DNA from: CALOAD01 sp942491415
GTDB lineage: Bacteria; Cyanobacteriota; Vampirovibrionia; Gastranaerophilales; CALOAD01
Assembly: GCA_942491415.1 (NCBI GenBank)
Contig: CALOAD010000020.1
Span: 372,001 to 436,000 of the forward strand
Length of the DNA stretch: 64,000 nucleotides
Reading direction: 5' to 3'
The position numbers were made by a program, and so were the translations under genes. The notes below the pieces were generated by a model that was not told where the DNA came from, did not search any database, and saw nothing but the letters and a program-made list of their open reading frames with translations. This document shows positions 7,409 through 16,908 of this stretch, piece by piece (within the stretch, counting starts at the first letter, position 1; the number at the start of each line of letters is the position of its first letter).

Positions 7409-7642
7409 ATGAAAAGTTTTATGAGAAAAACTAAAAAAGCTCAAAGTTTAGTGGAATATGGATTAATTCTTGCTTTAGTTTCTGTAGTTGCAATTGCAGC
7501 ACTTCAGCTTATGGGCGGAAAAATAAACACTGCGGCAGAAACAGCGGGTAATCAACTTGAAAATGCTTCTGATAATGCAGCAGCGTCATATTGTACATCC
7601 ATAGGTAAAACAATAAATACAACTACAGGGATTTGCGAATAA
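7409..7642 (+). CDS. Flp-type pilin
   Basis: A 77-residue pilin-like protein. A basic leader MKSFMRKTKKA is followed by QSLVEYGLILALVSVVAIAA. With cleavage after Ala11, Glu is at +5 and Tyr at +6, as in Flp/Tad pilins processed by TadV-type peptidases. The tail is short, rich in Ala, Asn and Thr, with two Cys that could form a disulphide. GAAGGG lies 8-12 bases before ATG and a terminator follows. No tad assembly genes are in the window, so its machinery lies elsewhere. Confidence 0.85.
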   Translation: MKSFMRKTKKAQSLVEYGLILALVSVVAIAALQLMGGKINTAAETAGNQLENASDNAAASYCTSIGKTINTTTGICE

Positions 7643-7667
7643 TAGAACTTTTTCTATTAAAATAAAT

Positions 7668-7701
7668 AAAAAGCGACTTATTAAAAAATGAGTCGCTTTT
7701 T
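7668..7701. terminator. Bidirectional terminator between the pilin and lptF
   Basis: AAAAGCGACT and AGTCGCTTTT form a perfect stem flanked by A and T runs on both sides, serving the converging pilin and lpt transcripts. Confidence 0.85.
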
Positions 7702-7713
7702 ATTTTTACTTAT

Positions 7714-8811
7714 TTATATCTGTTTAAATCGAACTACCAAAAATATTCCCATAGCTATCAATGCTGATGGCAACCAAGCAGTTATAAGTGGAGGCAAAAC
7801 TCCTTTTTGCGCAACTAAATCTAAAAACGGTACTATTACAAAATATACAAAGATTGTTCCGGCAGCTGCCGTATAACCCAAATATCTTTTTTCTCGAGGT
7901 TTACTAAAACCTAACACAACACCGCATATCGCAAGCAAAATGCAACTAAAAGATTGAGCATGTCTTTGAAATTGCTTATTTTTCATATACCGATATTCTT
8001 CGGTTAATTCCTCAGATTTAAGCAAACTTAAATATTCTTTCAATTGAGCCTTATTTAATTCCCTGGCTCGTTTTACAGAGAATTGCATCAACCTGAAAGC
8101 TTTTTGAGCTGCACTACCTTCTAAGACACTCATTGAATCAATATTAGTTATACTGTCATAAACGCCATCAGGTGCTATATGATAGTTTATTCCCTCTAAA
8201 ACAGTCCAGCCATCACCATCATAAAGAGCTTTTTTGGCAGAAATTATATTTTTCATTAGCGGAGTTTCATCATTTACTGTCTCTGCAAATTTTAAAACAG
8301 TGATATTATTCATATTTTCACCGTCAAAATTGGCAACAATTAAAGCCTGCTTTGGTTTACCTTCTTTGTTTTTATCCACGTATACAAACTGATTGTTATA
8401 CTTTTGATTCCTTAATTTTTTTATCATAGTCGTACTATAAGGAATAAATTTTTCGTAGATATTAAAACATAGATAGCTACAAAATAAACTAAGTATAACA
8501 ATTGGAACCAAAAGCCGTTTTACACTCACACCAATGCTTCTCATTGTTATAAGCTCAAAATCTTTGCTTAGCCTATCAAAAACAAATAACGATCCCAACA
8601 AAAGACCCATAGGAATAGCTCTACCTAAAATCTCGGGTACTTCAAGGAAGAACAATTTAACCGCAATATCAGGCGTAATTTCTCCGTACATAGTTTGTCT
8701 TATTATTCTAAATAATATCTCAGGAGAGATCCAAATTATTACAAAAAGAATAACCCCTAAAATAGTTGCTATTAGTACTTGTTTAAATATATATTTATCT
8801 AGTATTTTCAT
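7714..8811 (-). CDS. lptF: LPS export permease LptF/LptG family
   Basis: A 365-residue YjgP/YjgQ-family permease of the Lpt machine that extracts lipopolysaccharide from the inner membrane. Three membrane helices in the first 120 residues, a periplasmic beta-jellyroll region (about 130-260) and three C-terminal helices can be seen. It is the last gene of the minus-strand lptC-lptA-lptB-lptF series, 14 bases after lptB. Only one permease gene is present here. Either a second lies elsewhere or the transporter is a homodimer as proposed for cyanobacteria, so F versus G is not decided. Confidence 0.85.
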   Translation of the reverse strand: MKILDKYIFKQVLIATILGVILFVIIWISPEILFRIIRQTMYGEITPDIAVKLFFLEVPEILGRAIPMGLLLGSLFVFDRLSKDFELITMRSIGVSVKRLLVPIVILSLFCSYLCFNIYEKFIPYSTTMIKKLRNQKYNNQFVYVDKNKEGKPKQALIVANFDGENMNNITVLKFAETVNDETPLMKNIISAKKALYDGDGWTVLEGINYHIAPDGVYDSITNIDSMSVLEGSAAQKAFRLMQFSVKRARELNKAQLKEYLSLLKSEELTEEYRYMKNKQFQRHAQSFSCILLAICGVVLGFSKPREKRYLGYTAAAGTIFVYFVIVPFLDLVAQKGVLPPLITAWLPSALIAMGIFLVVRFKQI

Positions 8812-8825
8812 TATTTAAAACCGTT

Positions 8826-9548
8826 TTACAGCTCAAAATCATCACCAAGATAATATTTCTTGGCAATAGGATCGTTAGCAACCTCTGTGTTTGTACCTGA
8901 AACTCTTATTTGACCGTCAAAAATAATATAAGCCCTGTTTGTTATCGATAAAGTAGCTTTAGGATTATGGTCTGTAATCAATATACCTATACCTCGAGCC
9001 GTTAAATCGTTTATGTTTTTTTGAATATCCTGAATAGCAATAGGATCAATACCTGTAAACGGTTCATCTAAAAGAATAAATTGAGGATCAGCCGCTAAAG
9101 CTCTCGCTATTTCAACTCGACGTCGCTCTCCCCCTGATAACTGCACTGCTGCACTTTTGCGAAGTTTAGTCATTCCAAAATCTTCAAGCAAAGATTCCAG
9201 TTTTTCTTTTTTCTGTCTATTATTAAGTTTTTTATTCATCTCAAGAACCAACTTGAGGTTATCTTCTACGCTAAGTTTTCTAAAAATAGATGTCTCTTGA
9301 GGCAAATAACCAATACCGGCTTTAGATCGTTCATGCATTGGTTTTAGGGTTATATCAACATCATTTATTTCAACTCTGCCGCTATCAGGTTTTACAAGAC
9401 CTGCTAGCATATAAAATGTTGTTGTTTTACCTGCTCCGTTAGGACCTAAAAGCCCTACAACTTCTCCGGGATTTACTTCAAAAGTGACATCATTTACAAC
9501 TGTTCTATCATCATATATCTTTTTTAAACCAAAAGCTTTTATTGTCAT
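8826..9548 (-). CDS. lptB: LPS export ABC ATPase LptB
   Basis: A 240-residue ABC ATPase that powers LPS extraction. Walker A GPNGAGKTT has its lysine at residue 41, the signature is LSGGERRR, Walker B is FILLDEPF, and the switch His is in TDHN. The family-typical GYLPQE Q-loop and IFRKLSVEDNL follow. The gene lies between lptA and lptF with 4-base and 14-base gaps, which confirms its role in the Lpt complex. Confidence 0.95.
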   Translation of the reverse strand: MTIKAFGLKKIYDDRTVVNDVTFEVNPGEVVGLLGPNGAGKTTTFYMLAGLVKPDSGRVEINDVDITLKPMHERSKAGIGYLPQETSIFRKLSVEDNLKLVLEMNKKLNNRQKKEKLESLLEDFGMTKLRKSAAVQLSGGERRRVEIARALAADPQFILLDEPFTGIDPIAIQDIQKNINDLTARGIGILITDHNPKATLSITNRAYIIFDGQIRVSGTNTEVANDPIAKKYYLGDDFEL

Positions 9549-9552
9549 TTAT

Positions 9553-10545
9553 TTAACTACCTTTTTTATTCTTTTTCATTACATCTTCTTTTTGAGTAAA
9601 TTTAGACCTAACATTACCTATCGCATTGAAGTTTTTCGGATCTATTGTCATTTCAATTTTATCAGCTTCAACAATTCTTGAACCCTGATGAATTTTAGAC
9701 CTGCCCGTGAAAATAACTCTATTTGGTTTTCCTGTCTGTGCATCCGGTAAAAATATTGCTTTAGGTCCAAAAGCAGAATAATCTTTGTAGTAGATTTTTA
9801 CATTTCCGCTTGTCATTAAAGTATTATTTTTTTTGTCATATTGTTGATAATTTGCCCATATATCAACTTTAGAATCATCTTCCATCTTTGTTCTGGAGTG
9901 AGTTTTACCAACGGCAATAAGCTCATTGATTTGAGGATTAAATATAAACGTTTGAGCCTCAACATCGTTCTCTTCAGTAATTATCCTGGCATCACCAAAC
10001 AATTTTACTTTTTTAAGTCCGCCATCTTGATTTACATAGATATCAGCCTGATTAGAATAAGTTTTCATATCCTTATAATCTATTTCTACGCTACCCAATG
10101 CTTTCATAAGATCGGTATCAAGGTCAAACTCTTGGCTATCCGCTTTTATAGTAACCATAACTTGTTTACCTTTTTTCACTTTAGAAAAAGAATCCCCTTC
10201 GGCGGTTATAATATTATTTAACAGTGATAATCTAATTATGTTTGACTTAATCTCACTTTTAGAAAGTCCTCGATCTTGTATGGCAGTTGCTCCTTTTAAA
10301 AACAAAGCGTGTTTAAGTTTACCGTTTTTATCCAATGTTGCCTTTGCTTTAGGACTTTTTACCGTAATATCATCTGATTTTACAACTACATTACCTTCGA
10401 ACATTGTAATATTCGATTCTCCGCTAAATGATTGCTTATCAGCTGTTATTTCTACATCCCTTGCTGCAATAGCATATGTTGTAATACCAGCGAAAAGCAT
10501 TGTTAAAAATAAAATTAAGTATATTTTTTTAAAATTTTGAATCAT
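9553..10545 (-). CDS. lptA: LptA/OstA-like periplasmic LPS bridge protein
   Basis: A 330-residue protein with an N-terminal signal segment (hydrophobic residues about 8-26, ending YAIA) and repeating OstA-type beta motifs: VEITADKQSFSGESNITMFEGNV opens the domain, then similar strands follow to the C-terminus (GNVKIYYKDYSAFGPKA). It is about twice the length of E. coli LptA, so it could carry two jellyroll units and span more of the periplasm. It overlaps no neighbour but is only 4 bases from lptB and 13 from lptC. Confidence 0.85.
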   Translation of the reverse strand: MIQNFKKIYLILFLTMLFAGITTYAIAARDVEITADKQSFSGESNITMFEGNVVVKSDDITVKSPKAKATLDKNGKLKHALFLKGATAIQDRGLSKSEIKSNIIRLSLLNNIITAEGDSFSKVKKGKQVMVTIKADSQEFDLDTDLMKALGSVEIDYKDMKTYSNQADIYVNQDGGLKKVKLFGDARIITEENDVEAQTFIFNPQINELIAVGKTHSRTKMEDDSKVDIWANYQQYDKKNNTLMTSGNVKIYYKDYSAFGPKAIFLPDAQTGKPNRVIFTGRSKIHQGSRIVEADKIEMTIDPKNFNAIGNVRSKFTQKEDVMKKNKKGS

Positions 10546-10558
10546 ATTATCACCATCT

Positions 10559-11110
10559 TTAATTATTTCTATAAAGTTCTGTTTTTGAATTTCCTTTTAT
10601 CTTAAAGCTCGTAAAAGCTGAGTTTATAATCGAACTATCACTAAAAGTTATTATTTCGTTAGCTTTTATCATTTTAACATTTCCAAAAGCCCTAATTTCT
10701 TCATTTTTATCGGACCAAGCTATTTTATTAGCGGATAAATAAGTATCTTTACCCGATGCCACTTGAGCACCGCCGGATAATATTATCTCTTTCAGTCTGC
10801 TGTTAAATTTCCCACTTGGAGCCTTAAAACTCATTACTATATTTTCGTCTTGATAAAAATTACCCAAAACATTTTTTAGAATCAAACGATCTCCTACTTT
10901 TTCATAATTTCCCTTTGTAGCATAAACTTCCCAATATTTTTTGCCTTCTCGAGTCTCAATAATAACAAGCTCTTCCACTGAAATTTTTTCAGATTCAAGT
11001 TTCTCGCTATCAAAATTTCGAGTCATATTTAATGACATCAAAAAAGCCACAAAACTAAACACAATACTAGATATTATGAAAATTATAGAAAATTTTGTTC
11101 GTTTACTCAT
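10559..11110 (-). CDS. lptC: LPS export protein LptC
   Basis: A 183-residue protein with one N-terminal membrane anchor (about residues 8-28) and a periplasmic LptC-type domain. The domain has WEVYATKGNYEKVGDRLILKN, LSGGAQVASGKDTYLSANKI in two blocks, and FGNVKMIKANEIITF. LptC receives LPS from the LptBFG transporter and hands it to LptA. It is the first gene of the operon; the promoter should lie in 11111-11200 on the minus strand. Confidence 0.85.
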   Translation of the reverse strand: MSKRTKFSIIFIISSIVFSFVAFLMSLNMTRNFDSEKLESEKISVEELVIIETREGKKYWEVYATKGNYEKVGDRLILKNVLGNFYQDENIVMSFKAPSGKFNSRLKEIILSGGAQVASGKDTYLSANKIAWSDKNEEIRAFGNVKMIKANEIITFSDSSIINSAFTSFKIKGNSKTELYRNN

Positions 11111-11222
11111 TTCACTCTCATAATCAACAATTTTTATACTATTTTTATTTTATCAATAATATGAGCTATTTAAAACTATTTTTGTTTTCTATTAATTTAT
11201 CTTAATTATTGTTGAAAAAGCG

Positions 11223-11247
11223 AAAAACCCGATTTAATCGGGTTTTT
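11223..11247 (-). terminator. Terminator of the methyltransferase gene
   Basis: AAAAACCCGAT, TTA, ATCGGGTTTTT: perfectly symmetrical, just past the methyltransferase stop on the minus strand. Confidence 0.85.
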
Positions 11248-11271
11248 AAACGAGGTTAGTGTTGGGGAACT

Positions 11272-12132
11272 TTATTTTTTTTGGAAAATAAACACATATT
11301 CGTGTTTGAAAATATAAAAACCACCGGCTAAAGCCCTATATCTCCATAAATTGGCGGTTTTTCCTTTTCCTCTTTCATTACCTTCAATATTTTTAACAAT
11401 AACTGATTTGGTTTTAAATCCCACTTCATTCATCTTTTGCATGCAAAGAAAACTTAACGGAATAAGCTCTCCTTTGGCGTATTTATCACCAATAATCAAA
11501 GCTGCATATCGTCCTTTTTCAAGACAATCATAACCATTTTGAGCTACATTCTTAAATTGCTCTAAAAAATCATCAACCTTTTCATAATTTGATAAATCTT
11601 TTTCCAGATCACTAAATTTTATAATGTCAGCATATGGAGGATGTAAAACAAGGAATTGAGCCTTTTCTTCTTCTAAACCTGCTAATGTTGCATTTATATG
11701 ACCTGTTATTGCGGGCGAAGAGCTATCGCCGTGAATAACTTTTACCTGCTTCTTATTTTGTTCTTCAGTGAACTTATCAGTTACACGATCAACCATGTCT
11801 TTTTTTATTTCAACACCGACACATCTTCTGTCCATATTAATTGCTTCAATTGCAGATGTTCCTGAGCCTAAAAACATATCTAGTACAACATCACCCGGTT
11901 TTGTGAATCTTGTATAAAGCTGATAAGCTAATTGAGGGATATAATTTCCATGATAGTCATATGAATGACCATTGCCTTTGGCTCTTTCTTTAAATTCCCA
12001 TAATGTGCCTGTATCAATATTTTCATATGCTTTCCAGTTGTTTAAATCAATATCATTATAAGCTGTTGTTTTTCGAACAACGCTTAAACCTAAATCATTT
12101 TGATTTACCTTCGCATTCGCTTTTGTAGCCAC
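11272..12132 (-). CDS. Orphan DNA methyltransferase (N4/N6-type, motif X-I before IV)
   Basis: A SAM-dependent DNA amino-methyltransferase. The SAM-binding motif I is VVLDMFLGSGTSAIEA, preceded by a motif X-like YIPQLAYQLYTRFTKPGD. The catalytic motif IV is HPPY, further downstream. X-I-IV order with no large domain between I and IV resembles the gamma arrangement; HPPY replaces the more usual DPPY, SPPY or NPPY. No restriction endonuclease or specificity subunit is nearby, so it is likely an orphan regulatory or protective methylase. The longest frame starts at GTG 12147, but GGGAG is 8 bases before GTG 12132, which I prefer. Target base and sequence are unknown. Confidence 0.8.
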   Translation of the reverse strand: MATKANAKVNQNDLGLSVVRKTTAYNDIDLNNWKAYENIDTGTLWEFKERAKGNGHSYDYHGNYIPQLAYQLYTRFTKPGDVVLDMFLGSGTSAIEAINMDRRCVGVEIKKDMVDRVTDKFTEEQNKKQVKVIHGDSSSPAITGHINATLAGLEEEKAQFLVLHPPYADIIKFSDLEKDLSNYEKVDDFLEQFKNVAQNGYDCLEKGRYAALIIGDKYAKGELIPLSFLCMQKMNEVGFKTKSVIVKNIEGNERGKGKTANLWRYRALAGGFYIFKHEYVFIFQKK

Positions 12133-12364
12133 GACTTTCACTCCCACTTATAAAACACTATACTCGTATCTCGTATTACATTTATGTGTTTAATATAAGA
12201 TATTTTTCTACAATTGAGATCATTACTATAGATGATATTGAGGAGCTATTTTTTACACACTTGATCCAATTTGTTTTTTTAAATTTAAATCACTTTTAAA
12301 AGTTAAACAGAAAAAGTAAAATTAAAGCCTTCTTATTTTTCTCCTTTTTTTGTACTAGAAAAAC

Positions 12365-12403
12365 AAAAAATGGACTTTCTTTCAAAAAGAAAGTCCATTT
12401 TTT
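12365..12403 (-). terminator. Terminator of hppA
   Basis: A long stem, ATGGACTTTCTTT against AAAGAAAGTCCAT, with A/T runs on both sides. It lies 17 bases beyond the hppA stop on the minus strand. Confidence 0.9.
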
Positions 12404-12419
12404 TAGATTAATTTAAATT

Positions 12420-14585
12420 TTAAAGTATAAATAATGGTGCAAATACCAACGATACGATAGTCATCAACTTAAGTAAAATATTAAGTGATGGACCTGAAGT
12501 ATCTTTACAAGGATCACCCACTGTATCACCGGTTACAGCAGCAGCGTGTGCTTGACTACCTTTTCCACCGTGCTTACCGCTTTCGATATATTTTTTGGCA
12601 TTATCCCAAGCTCCACCAGCATTTGCCAACATAATAGCTAAGCAAACGCCCGCAGCAATTGCGCCTGATAACATGCCACCTAAAGCTTCAGGTCCTAAAA
12701 GAAGACCAAACGAAACAGGAGTTATTATTGCCAAGAGGCCAGGTATAATCATTTCACTAATCGCTGATTGTGTACTAATATCAACACATTTAGCATAGTC
12801 TGGTTTTCCTGTTCCTTCCATAATACCGGCAATTTCTCTAAACTGCCTTCTTACTTCATCAACCATTTTACTGCCTGCTCTGCCCACCGCATTCATAGTT
12901 AAAGCACAGAATACAAACGGCAGAGAAGCACCAAATAAAAGACCTACAATTACAGTTGGTTCTAAAATATTTATTACTTCAATATTTACAACAGTTGTAT
13001 ATGCAGTAAGAAGTGCTAGTGCCGTCAATGCTGCTGAACCTATAGCAAAGCCTTTTCCTATAGCCGCTGTTGTGTTGCCTACTGCATCAAGCTTATCGGT
13101 AGTATTTCTAACATGAGGAGGCAATTGAGCCATCTCTGCAATACCACCGGCATTATCAGAAATTGGACCATAAGCATCAACAGCAACAACCATGCCGGTA
13201 GTTGCCAGCATACCTACTGCTGCCATTGCAATACCATAAATGCCACCTGTAAAATAAGCAACAACTATGGCAATACAGATGAATAGTATAGGAAGGAATG
13301 TAGATATCATACCCACACCTAGCCCCGCAATTATATTTGTAGCTGCTCCGGTAACAGATTGTTCAGCAATATTTTTAACAGGTTTATGAGCGTCAGATGT
13401 GTAAAATTCAGTCACTAATCCAATAGCAGAACCTGCTAAAAGCCCAACAACGAGCGACCAAAAGATACTAAAGTTTTCAGGTAATATTTGCTTTACTGCA
13501 AAATATGAAAAGATTATTAATAAAAACGCAGAACCTAAAGTACCAGCGTTTAATGCTTTCATTGGATTTGATTTTTCATCAGTTCTTACAAGGAATGTTC
13601 CTAGTATTGAAGCTGTAATCCCAGCTGCTGCAATAACTAAAGGTAGCATCAATCCGTTAAATTTAAATTCTTCAGGTAATGTATTAAAACCTAATGTCAT
13701 AGCTGCAATGATTGAACCAACAAAGGATTCAAACAAATCCGCCCCCATTCCGGCAACGTCACCAACATTATCACCAACATTATCAGCAATAACAGCAGGG
13801 TTTCTAGGATCATCTTCAGGAATTCCCGCTTCTACTTTACCAACAAGATCAGCCCCAACGTCAGCTGCTTTTGTGTAAATACCACCGCCAACACGTGCAA
13901 ATAGAGCTATTGAACTACCACCAAGGGCAAAACCATTTACAATATTAGGATCTTTAAATATAAAATATAAAGCTGAAAGACCAACCATACCAAGACCAAC
14001 AACAACCATTCCCATTACAGTACCGCCTGAGAATGCTATTCTTAAGGCTTGGTTTTGAGAAGTCATAGCTGCCGCAGCTGTTCTAGAGTTGGCTCTTGTA
14101 GAAATAGTCATTCCTATAAAGCCTGCTACAGCAGAACAAACAGCACCTGTTAAAAAGCAAATTGCTGTATCAGTTCCAATAAAGTAGCCAAGTGCAATAC
14201 ATACAGCTACTACAAATATACTTAAAACTTTATATTCACGTCTTAAGAAAGCCATTGCGCCTTCTTGAATAAATACAGAAAGCTCTTTCATTCTTTCTGT
14301 TCCTGCATCAGCGCGCATAATTCTTGAAATCATTAATGATGCGAATACCAAAGCCATTAAACCGCTTGACATTGCAAGGTATGCAGAGTTTTCAGTCGCA
14401 AAAAGATTAAATTTGCATAAATAAACTGTTGTCGCAAATACCAACATAATCATTGCGAACAAAGAGTATTCACTTGAAATAAATTTCTTCACTTTTTCAC
14501 CTAATGTTAATTCTTCTTTCTCTTTTTTTTCAGAGACACTCATCTCTGAAGTTGATGGTTTTTCTTGAATCACTTCGTTTTGCAT
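12420..14585 (-). CDS. hppA: Membrane-bound ion-pumping pyrophosphatase, K+-dependent type
   Basis: A 721-residue integral membrane pyrophosphatase with about 16 helices. It couples PPi hydrolysis to H+ (or Na+) export across the inner membrane. The catalytic loop [20 protein letters not shown] is present, along with the second acidic cluster in [17 protein letters not shown]. In the K+-determining segment it reads [10 protein letters not shown]; Ala here marks the K+-dependent subfamily (K+-independent pumps have Lys). H+ versus Na+ specificity is not decided. A charged N-terminal extension of about 30 residues precedes the first helix. Confidence 0.95.
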   Translation of the reverse strand: MQNEVIQEKPSTSEMSVSEKKEKEELTLGEKVKKFISSEYSLFAMIMLVFATTVYLCKFNLFATENSAYLAMSSGLMALVFASLMISRIMRADAGTERMKELSVFIQEGAMAFLRREYKVLSIFVVAVCIALGYFIGTDTAICFLTGAVCSAVAGFIGMTISTRANSRTAAAAMTSQNQALRIAFSGGTVMGMVVVGLGMVGLSALYFIFKDPNIVNGFALGGSSIALFARVGGGIYTKAADVGADLVGKVEAGIPEDDPRNPAVIADNVGDNVGDVAGMGADLFESFVGSIIAAMTLGFNTLPEEFKFNGLMLPLVIAAAGITASILGTFLVRTDEKSNPMKALNAGTLGSAFLLIIFSYFAVKQILPENFSIFWSLVVGLLAGSAIGLVTEFYTSDAHKPVKNIAEQSVTGAATNIIAGLGVGMISTFLPILFICIAIVVAYFTGGIYGIAMAAVGMLATTGMVVAVDAYGPISDNAGGIAEMAQLPPHVRNTTDKLDAVGNTTAAIGKGFAIGSAALTALALLTAYTTVVNIEVINILEPTVIVGLLFGASLPFVFCALTMNAVGRAGSKMVDEVRRQFREIAGIMEGTGKPDYAKCVDISTQSAISEMIIPGLLAIITPVSFGLLLGPEALGGMLSGAIAAGVCLAIMLANAGGAWDNAKKYIESGKHGGKGSQAHAAAVTGDTVGDPCKDTSGPSLNILLKLMTIVSLVFAPLFIL

Positions 14586-14967
14586 TCTTCGTCCTTTACC
14601 ATTTTTAAAAACTTTTTACACTATATTTTTTACGAGACCATTAATATAAAATTATACTCCGAACAGTAGTTTTTTGACTAGCTAAACAATAAAATTTAAT
14701 AAAATTATAAATAATTATAGGAAAATAAAAAATAAACATCAAAAAGGCTAAAAGCTTCTCTTTATAATCTTCTTGTCTTTTCGTATAATTATATTTATAA
14801 ATGTTTTTTCTACTTGTCAACTATGTGCATTAACCAAAATCCTTTCATAGTCTTTTTAGTCGAAAAAGATTAACTTTAGTTAACCTTTTGCAACAAACTA
14901 TCAAATTTTTGTTATTATAGGTTTTATATAATTAGCTAGGTTTAGTGTAAAAAGAAGGACACTAAGA
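14586..14967. other. Divergent intergenic region, promoter-bearing
   Basis: About 380 bases between hppA (minus) and the plus-strand gene at 14968. A TATAAT lies at 14927-14932 about 36 bases before that gene, with no good -35 partner. A small hairpin GATTAAC-TTTA-GTTAACC lies near 14870-14886. No coding potential seen. Confidence 0.5.
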
Positions 14968-15567
14968 ATGAATATCAGACTAAATTCAACAAATTTCACA
15001 GGACAAACACCTTCTGCTTCAGGAGTTAAACCCGAACAGATGGCACAGTTTCAGCAGTTTTTGAAATTTCAACAAACCGCTCCTGTTAAACCTAAAACAG
15101 GTGTTATTCAAGGAACCAAAAATGTTATTTCAGGAATGAAAAAAGCATGGATTAATCTTGCTGAATACACCAAAGCTACATTTAACGGTGTTTCTAACAT
15201 GCTTCTAGCAAGCGGTACTACATTTGCTTTTGCAAGACTTTATAACGAGTTTAAAAAACCAAAGGCTGAACGTAATGTAGTAAAAACTGTTGCAAACGGT
15301 TTATCTGCAATGGCTGCAAAAACAGCTGAGGCTGTAGCCGCTATTCCTAAAACAAAGCCTTTATCAATAGTTAAAAATATTGCTAAATCTCCTGTTAAGT
15401 TGCTTCAGGCGTTGAAAAACGCTCCAGGCGTAGGCACAGCAGGAAAACTTGCAACATTAGGAACTGGTTTAGCTGCATTAGGACTAACTTTCTTCAATGC
15501 CAGCTTAAATGTTAGTGAAAGATCAGCTAATGTTGATCACAGATTCAATACAGGTCATAACGGTTAA
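14968..15567 (+). CDS. Lineage-specific protein with N-terminal NFTG motif
   Basis: I cannot assign a family. The 199-residue protein begins MNIRLNSTNFTGQTPSASG, with a F-T-G motif at residues 10-12 followed by a flexible Pro/Ser region, and contains no signal peptide. The remainder is Ala/Lys-rich and helical, with a GLAALGLTFFNASL apolar segment near the C-terminus. Similar short N-terminal F-x-G motifs occur in two other proteins of this window (31973 and 47460). AAGGA lies 9 bases before ATG and a terminator follows, so it is a single-gene transcript. Possibly a structural or membrane-associated protein. Confidence 0.75.
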   Translation: MNIRLNSTNFTGQTPSASGVKPEQMAQFQQFLKFQQTAPVKPKTGVIQGTKNVISGMKKAWINLAEYTKATFNGVSNMLLASGTTFAFARLYNEFKKPKAERNVVKTVANGLSAMAAKTAEAVAAIPKTKPLSIVKNIAKSPVKLLQALKNAPGVGTAGKLATLGTGLAALGLTFFNASLNVSERSANVDHRFNTGHNG

Positions 15568-15591
15568 TTGAATTTGTTAAATTAAAACTTT

Positions 15592-15629
15592 AAAAAGGAT
15601 TGATTTAAATTTAAAATCAATCCTTTTTT
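15592..15629. terminator. Bidirectional terminator
   Basis: AAAAAGGATTGATTT and AAATCAATCCTTTTT form a perfect 15-bp stem between the lineage protein gene and hisS, which converge. Confidence 0.9.
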
Positions 15630-15649
15630 GTTTGTGCTTTTAAGCTACT

Positions 15650-16885
15650 TTACATAAGCATATTGTCAATTTCTTTATTTGATGCTGTTTTTTGCTCACC
15701 GGTTTCAAGGTTTTTAACCGTTAATGTATTAGTTTTTAATTCATCCTCTCCTAAAATTACAGCAAATTTTGCTCCCGATTTTGAAGCTTTATCGAGTTGT
15801 TTTCCAAATTTTTTATTAGCAAAATCAAAATCAGCCTTAAAACCTTTTTGTCTAAAATTTTCAGCTAAAAGTAATGCTTCTTTGGTAAAATTAGAAACAA
15901 TGAATATATCTAATGGTTTTAGTTGAAGTTCCGGAATGAGAGATAAAAGCCTCTCCATCCCCATTGCCCAACCAACGGCAGGTGTGGGTTGTCCTCCAAG
16001 CATTTCAACCAAAGGATCATAACGACCACCGCCACAAACTGCATTTTGCGAGCCTAAAGCATTGCTTTTAATTTCAAAGACTGTTCTATTATAATAATCT
16101 AGCCCTCGAACAAGCAGTTTATTCACTACATACTCAATTTTCAAAGCATCCAAGTATTCTTTTAACTGTTCAAAATGCTCTACGCATTCTTCACAGACGT
16201 AGTCAGCGTTTATAATGTTTTTAATCTCAGGGTTCTCAAGAATTTCCTGACACTTTGGATTCTTACAATCAAGTATTCGCAAAGGGTTTTTTTCATAACG
16301 AATATTGCAGTCTTCGCATAAATCGTTAAGATAACCACCTAAAGCTTTTTTGAGATTGTTTTTATAGTCGTTTCGGCATTTATCACAGCCTAAAGTATTT
16401 ATCTCAATGGTTAAATTTGGAATTCCAAGACCTTGCAAATAATCCATCGCTAGTTTTATAGCCTCGGCATCAGCGGAGGGCTTTGCCTCACCAAATATTT
16501 CGATACCCATTTGATGAAATTGTCTTTGACGACCGGCTTGAGGTCTTTCATATCTGAACATTGGTCCTTTATACCAGAGTTTTACAGGGGGAGAAACTCT
16601 ATGCATACCATGTTCAATATATGCTCTAACAACTCCGGCGGTATTTTCAGGTCGCAAAGTGAGACTTCTTTCTTTTTGTATAAAAGTGTACATCTCTTTA
16701 TTTACGATATCGGTAGAAGAGCCAACGCCTCGTGCAAAAAGCTCTGTAGCTTCAAAAATAGGCGTCCTTATTTCTTTATAATTAGCATTTTCAAAGATTT
16801 CTTTAGCTTTATCTTCCATATATTGCCATTTATAAGACTCTTGAGGAAGGATGTCTTTAGTTCCTTTTTGTGCTTTGACTTTCAC
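15650..16885 (-). CDS. hisS: Histidyl-tRNA synthetase
   Basis: A 411-residue class II aminoacyl-tRNA synthetase charging tRNA-His. Motif 2 region LTLRPENTAGVVRAY and MFRYERPQAGRQRQFHQMG, histidine motifs LVRGLDYYNRTVFE and CGGGRYDPLVEMLGG, and motif 3 AVGWAMGMERL are all present. A cysteine-rich insertion (CDKCR, CEDC, CKNPKC, CEEC) sits mid-protein, as in many bacterial HisS. A C-terminal anticodon-binding domain follows. It lies 23 bases after rph on the minus strand and is probably co-transcribed with it. Confidence 0.95.
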   Translation of the reverse strand: MKVKAQKGTKDILPQESYKWQYMEDKAKEIFENANYKEIRTPIFEATELFARGVGSSTDIVNKEMYTFIQKERSLTLRPENTAGVVRAYIEHGMHRVSPPVKLWYKGPMFRYERPQAGRQRQFHQMGIEIFGEAKPSADAEAIKLAMDYLQGLGIPNLTIEINTLGCDKCRNDYKNNLKKALGGYLNDLCEDCNIRYEKNPLRILDCKNPKCQEILENPEIKNIINADYVCEECVEHFEQLKEYLDALKIEYVVNKLLVRGLDYYNRTVFEIKSNALGSQNAVCGGGRYDPLVEMLGGQPTPAVGWAMGMERLLSLIPELQLKPLDIFIVSNFTKEALLLAENFRQKGFKADFDFANKKFGKQLDKASKSGAKFAVILGEDELKTNTLTVKNLETGEQKTASNKEIDNMLM

Positions 16886-16908
16886 CCTTTAATACTCCTG
16901 TTTAAAAT

